64,000 nt of DNA, taken from positions 21,921,595-21,985,594 of the forward strand of contig NC_063160.1 of assembly GCF_020921035.1 (NCBI RefSeq), written 5' to 3'. This DNA is from Rhodamnia argentea. Lineage: Eukaryota; Streptophyta; Magnoliopsida; Myrtales; Myrtaceae. A program made the translations under genes and the position numbers. Below the pieces are notes generated by a model that worked only from the letters and a program-made list of their open reading frames with translations, was not told the DNA's origin and searched no databases. Numbering within the stretch: position 1 is the first letter of the stretch; the number at the start of each line of letters is the position of its first letter. Positions 61,675 to 64,000 of this stretch are shown here, piece after piece.

Positions 61675-63897
61675 CAGATGTAGCACATGCCAGTGCTTAG
61701 TAGATGAATGAAAGTAGTTTTGCCGCAATATATGCACTATCCTGATTCGTTTCTGTATGGCCTAAATCATCATAGCATTTTGTGATAGCTGGTTTTAACT
61801 CAGATAATTATGTCCTGCACTACAGATCCATGCAACCAAAAAGTAATATATCAACCTGCTAAGTTCGCAGGGTAGATTTTGAGGTATTTAATCAAACCAT
61901 TACTGTCATTATTCAAATGTTTCGGCTCTGTGCTGACATAGTTATAGGATTAGCAAAAATGTGCTTCCTGTCAGAAACTTAAGAATCATCATCAATCGCG
62001 TTTCTTACAATGTGATCATTGGCATTATGTTGAAGATAAAGTGGGTCAACAACCTGGACAGAAAATAGTGAAGAAGTGAGCACGCTAAAAATTGTGTCTG
62101 GTCCAAGGCAGATTGTTATCTGAAGATGCAAATTACAGTGGTTTTTCTTACACAGGGTATCTGATAGATGCTAACAGACAATAACTAATCATGCAGATTT
62201 ATACGGTTATTCCCATTAAAATACCTATCAAGCCCGATTTTGCGGCGCCTTAACCATGCTTTTATAAAAGTCTCTGAACTGAGAATTTCTCTGTCATTAA
62301 ACAGCACTTTAAGTCTTCATCTATGCCCTCCGGAGATCAATACGGAGAGAAACTGTAGATTGGAGAGCTCTGTAGTTTAATAATTATGAAACTATCCTAA
62401 ACAATCAAGAGTTGGGTCTAGAAGTTCACTCTGAAAAAAGTATATGATTTCTTTCTTTATGAAGTGATAAATTTCTCTTGTATTTCCTAATCACCCCATA
62501 GAACTCTATGACGTTCTAAGTTTGTTCTAGTGATGGCCAGATTTCTTATTCCGAAGTTTGACAAGAAAAGCTAACCAAGCTCTAGGAACTTGAAAAGTGG
62601 CATGCAGATCCCATCTTCCTACCCGTTACAAGCCATTAGTACTTTGGGTACATTACTTTCATTTCGTCTTCTACTTTAAGCAATGCCCTGACCAAATCCA
62701 TCCTGTCCTTGCTGGTTCTATAAAATATCAAGCACTTGGAGATGTGATCACAGGTAAAGGCACCGAACATAGTGCAATAATATTCGACCATGGGTCACAC
62801 TACAAGATTTTGACTGTCATATTGTTACTGATCTGGTGAGTAGAAGGAAAAATGCACTGATGGAGTCCCTAAATTAATGCTGACTCAGAAGGGCACTCCA
62901 TTAATGTCAAGTCTCCTGGTAATGGTGCAGAGCCATGAGAATGTTGGATGTAGAAGAAGGCGAGGATGATGTCCATGTCTAGGGTCAATACATCTTCCAG
63001 CAAGTATATTCTTTGCCCAAGGTGATCATATATCAGTGGATATCAACCACAAAACAAGGCCGGATTGATGAAATCTTGGTCCCTACCATTTGGGATCTTT
63101 GCATTAAAATGCATGGTATTCCGGGCCTCACATTATCAAGAATTAGACCAGGAACTTTTCAAACAAAATCTCATTTTATATATAACAGCACTTTAGTTTT
63201 CTCTTCCTACAAATAATGTTAGAGCATTTCAATATCAAACTGAATTCATTTTTCCTACAATTGTAAGTTTGTGGATAAGTTGACCGGTGGTCCTATCAGT
63301 GCCATCATTTATTACTTGCTTATTCACTCATATTGACTCATTATCCAAAAGATCATGGCAACACCTGTCGTCTACACCCAGTGATAAGACATCTATCAGT
63401 GTTCTTGAAATTTCAATCTGTTTGAGATGCCAAATTATGATGCATAAGCATGTCATGCTAATCTTGAGTTCCTAGTAAACGGTGAAGGGGTTCAGTTGAG
63501 GCTTTGCATAGAGTACCTCTAATCCTTTGAGCTCGAGCAAAATTTGTGGTCCAAACTTGTTGGTTGGGACTTAGGTACAGAATGTAATCAAGTGGACAGC
63601 CGAAATGATTGGGCCAGGGGTGTCGTCAAACCACCGGTACCGTAGAAAGGACGGCCTTCCTCTATGTTCTGCTGTTATGTGTTCAAGTCAAAAGAACCAA
63701 ATATTTGTCCAAGAATTATCTCTCAACATAAGCACATGGGTTTGCATCCCAAGCCACATTGGATTGGCAAGGGGCCATCCTCAGTATAGAGGAGGTCCAG
63801 GCCAATGCTTTTTTACTCAAGGCGAAACAGATTCAATTTCCAGCGTTGAAAGTTCAAGTATCCTCCTCTTCTCAGAATCTTTCTAGAGTGATTCAAA
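61675..63897. other. Intergenic region of SAUR unit 3
   Basis: About 61750-62060 repeats the SAUR 2 3' flank. 62920-63030 repeats about 57840-57980 (ggtgcagagccatg; catcttccagcaagt). 63590-63770 weakly repeats 58700-58880 (caatcaagtgg; ctcaacata.gcacatgggtttgc). This is a third tandem unit from which a minus-strand SAUR is missing. No other gene recognised. Confidence 0.6.
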
Positions 63898-64000
63898 ATG
63901 ATAAGCACAAAGAAACTGTTTCAGATGGCGAGTAAGTGGCAAAAGGTGGCCGGCATAGGGAAAAAAGGAATTTCCTGGCGTCAGTCTAATAGAGATTTAA
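63898..64000 (+). CDS. SAUR protein 4, partial (cut by window end)
   Basis: Starts MISTKKLFQMASKWQKVAGI and continues GKKGISWRQSNRDL to the window edge in an open frame, matching the N-termini of SAUR 2 and 3. The core SAUR domain lies beyond the window, so whether it is intact cannot be told. Confidence 0.88.
   Translation, partial: MISTKKLFQMASKWQKVAGIGKKGISWRQSNRDL

Overview
The window is nuclear DNA of a eudicot plant. The genes have plant intron/exon structure with GT-AG introns, and the families are plant-specific: ROP-GEF with a PRONE domain, SAUR, cpSRP43, dehydrin, SKU5-like, GDSL lipase and KIB/DUF295 F-box. Intergenic DNA is AT-rich and carries hAT elements, foldback repeats and (GA)n/(CT)n tracts. 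The repeat style (GC-rich hAT ends, foldbacks with poly-pyrimidine arms) made me think of Myrtaceae such as Eucalyptus; this is an impression from memory and was not tested.

Layout. (1) 1-20341 is a recent two-copy tandem duplication with a unit of about 10.2 kb. Copy A runs 1 to about 10087 and copy B 10207 to about 20341. Each copy has about 5 kb of repeat-rich DNA and then a divergent pair of F-box genes: an FBL10-like F-box/LRR gene on the minus strand and a DUF295 F-box gene on the plus strand, sharing about 490 bp of upstream DNA. FBL10-like is intact in copy B and frameshifted in copy A. The DUF295 proteins have diverged much faster than the LRR proteins. (2) 21225-25019, minus: ROPGEF1-like. 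(3) 25.0-31.1 kb: gene-poor, with repeats. (4) 31169-33640, plus: CCDC124 homologue. (5) 36287-38258, minus: GDSL esterase/lipase. (6) 39309-42577, minus: SKU5-similar monocopper-oxidase-like protein. (7) 42.6-47.1 kb: repeats, including a complete 1140-bp non-autonomous hAT element with an 8-bp target duplication. (8) 47161-48276, plus: intronless cpSRP43 (CAO). (9) 48.3-52.4 kb: repeats. (10) 52462-54905, plus: LEA-2-type membrane protein. (11) 55516-56256, minus: acidic two-K-segment dehydrin. (12) 57.2 kb to the window end: a SAUR array built from about three tandem units, with three complete genes, one partial gene cut by the window edge and one truncated SAUR pseudogene.

The genes do not form one pathway. 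They are ordinary neighbours on a plant chromosome, with two local expansions (F-box pair and SAURs). Exon models come from reading splice sites by eye. Every complete spliced model listed has total coding length divisible by three, except the frameshifted copy-A FBL10-like gene. I found no CRISPR array, rRNA or convincing tRNA, and nothing that I would call a new biological system. The most informative signals are the contrasting fates of the duplicated F-box pair and the transposon-linked rearrangements in copy B.
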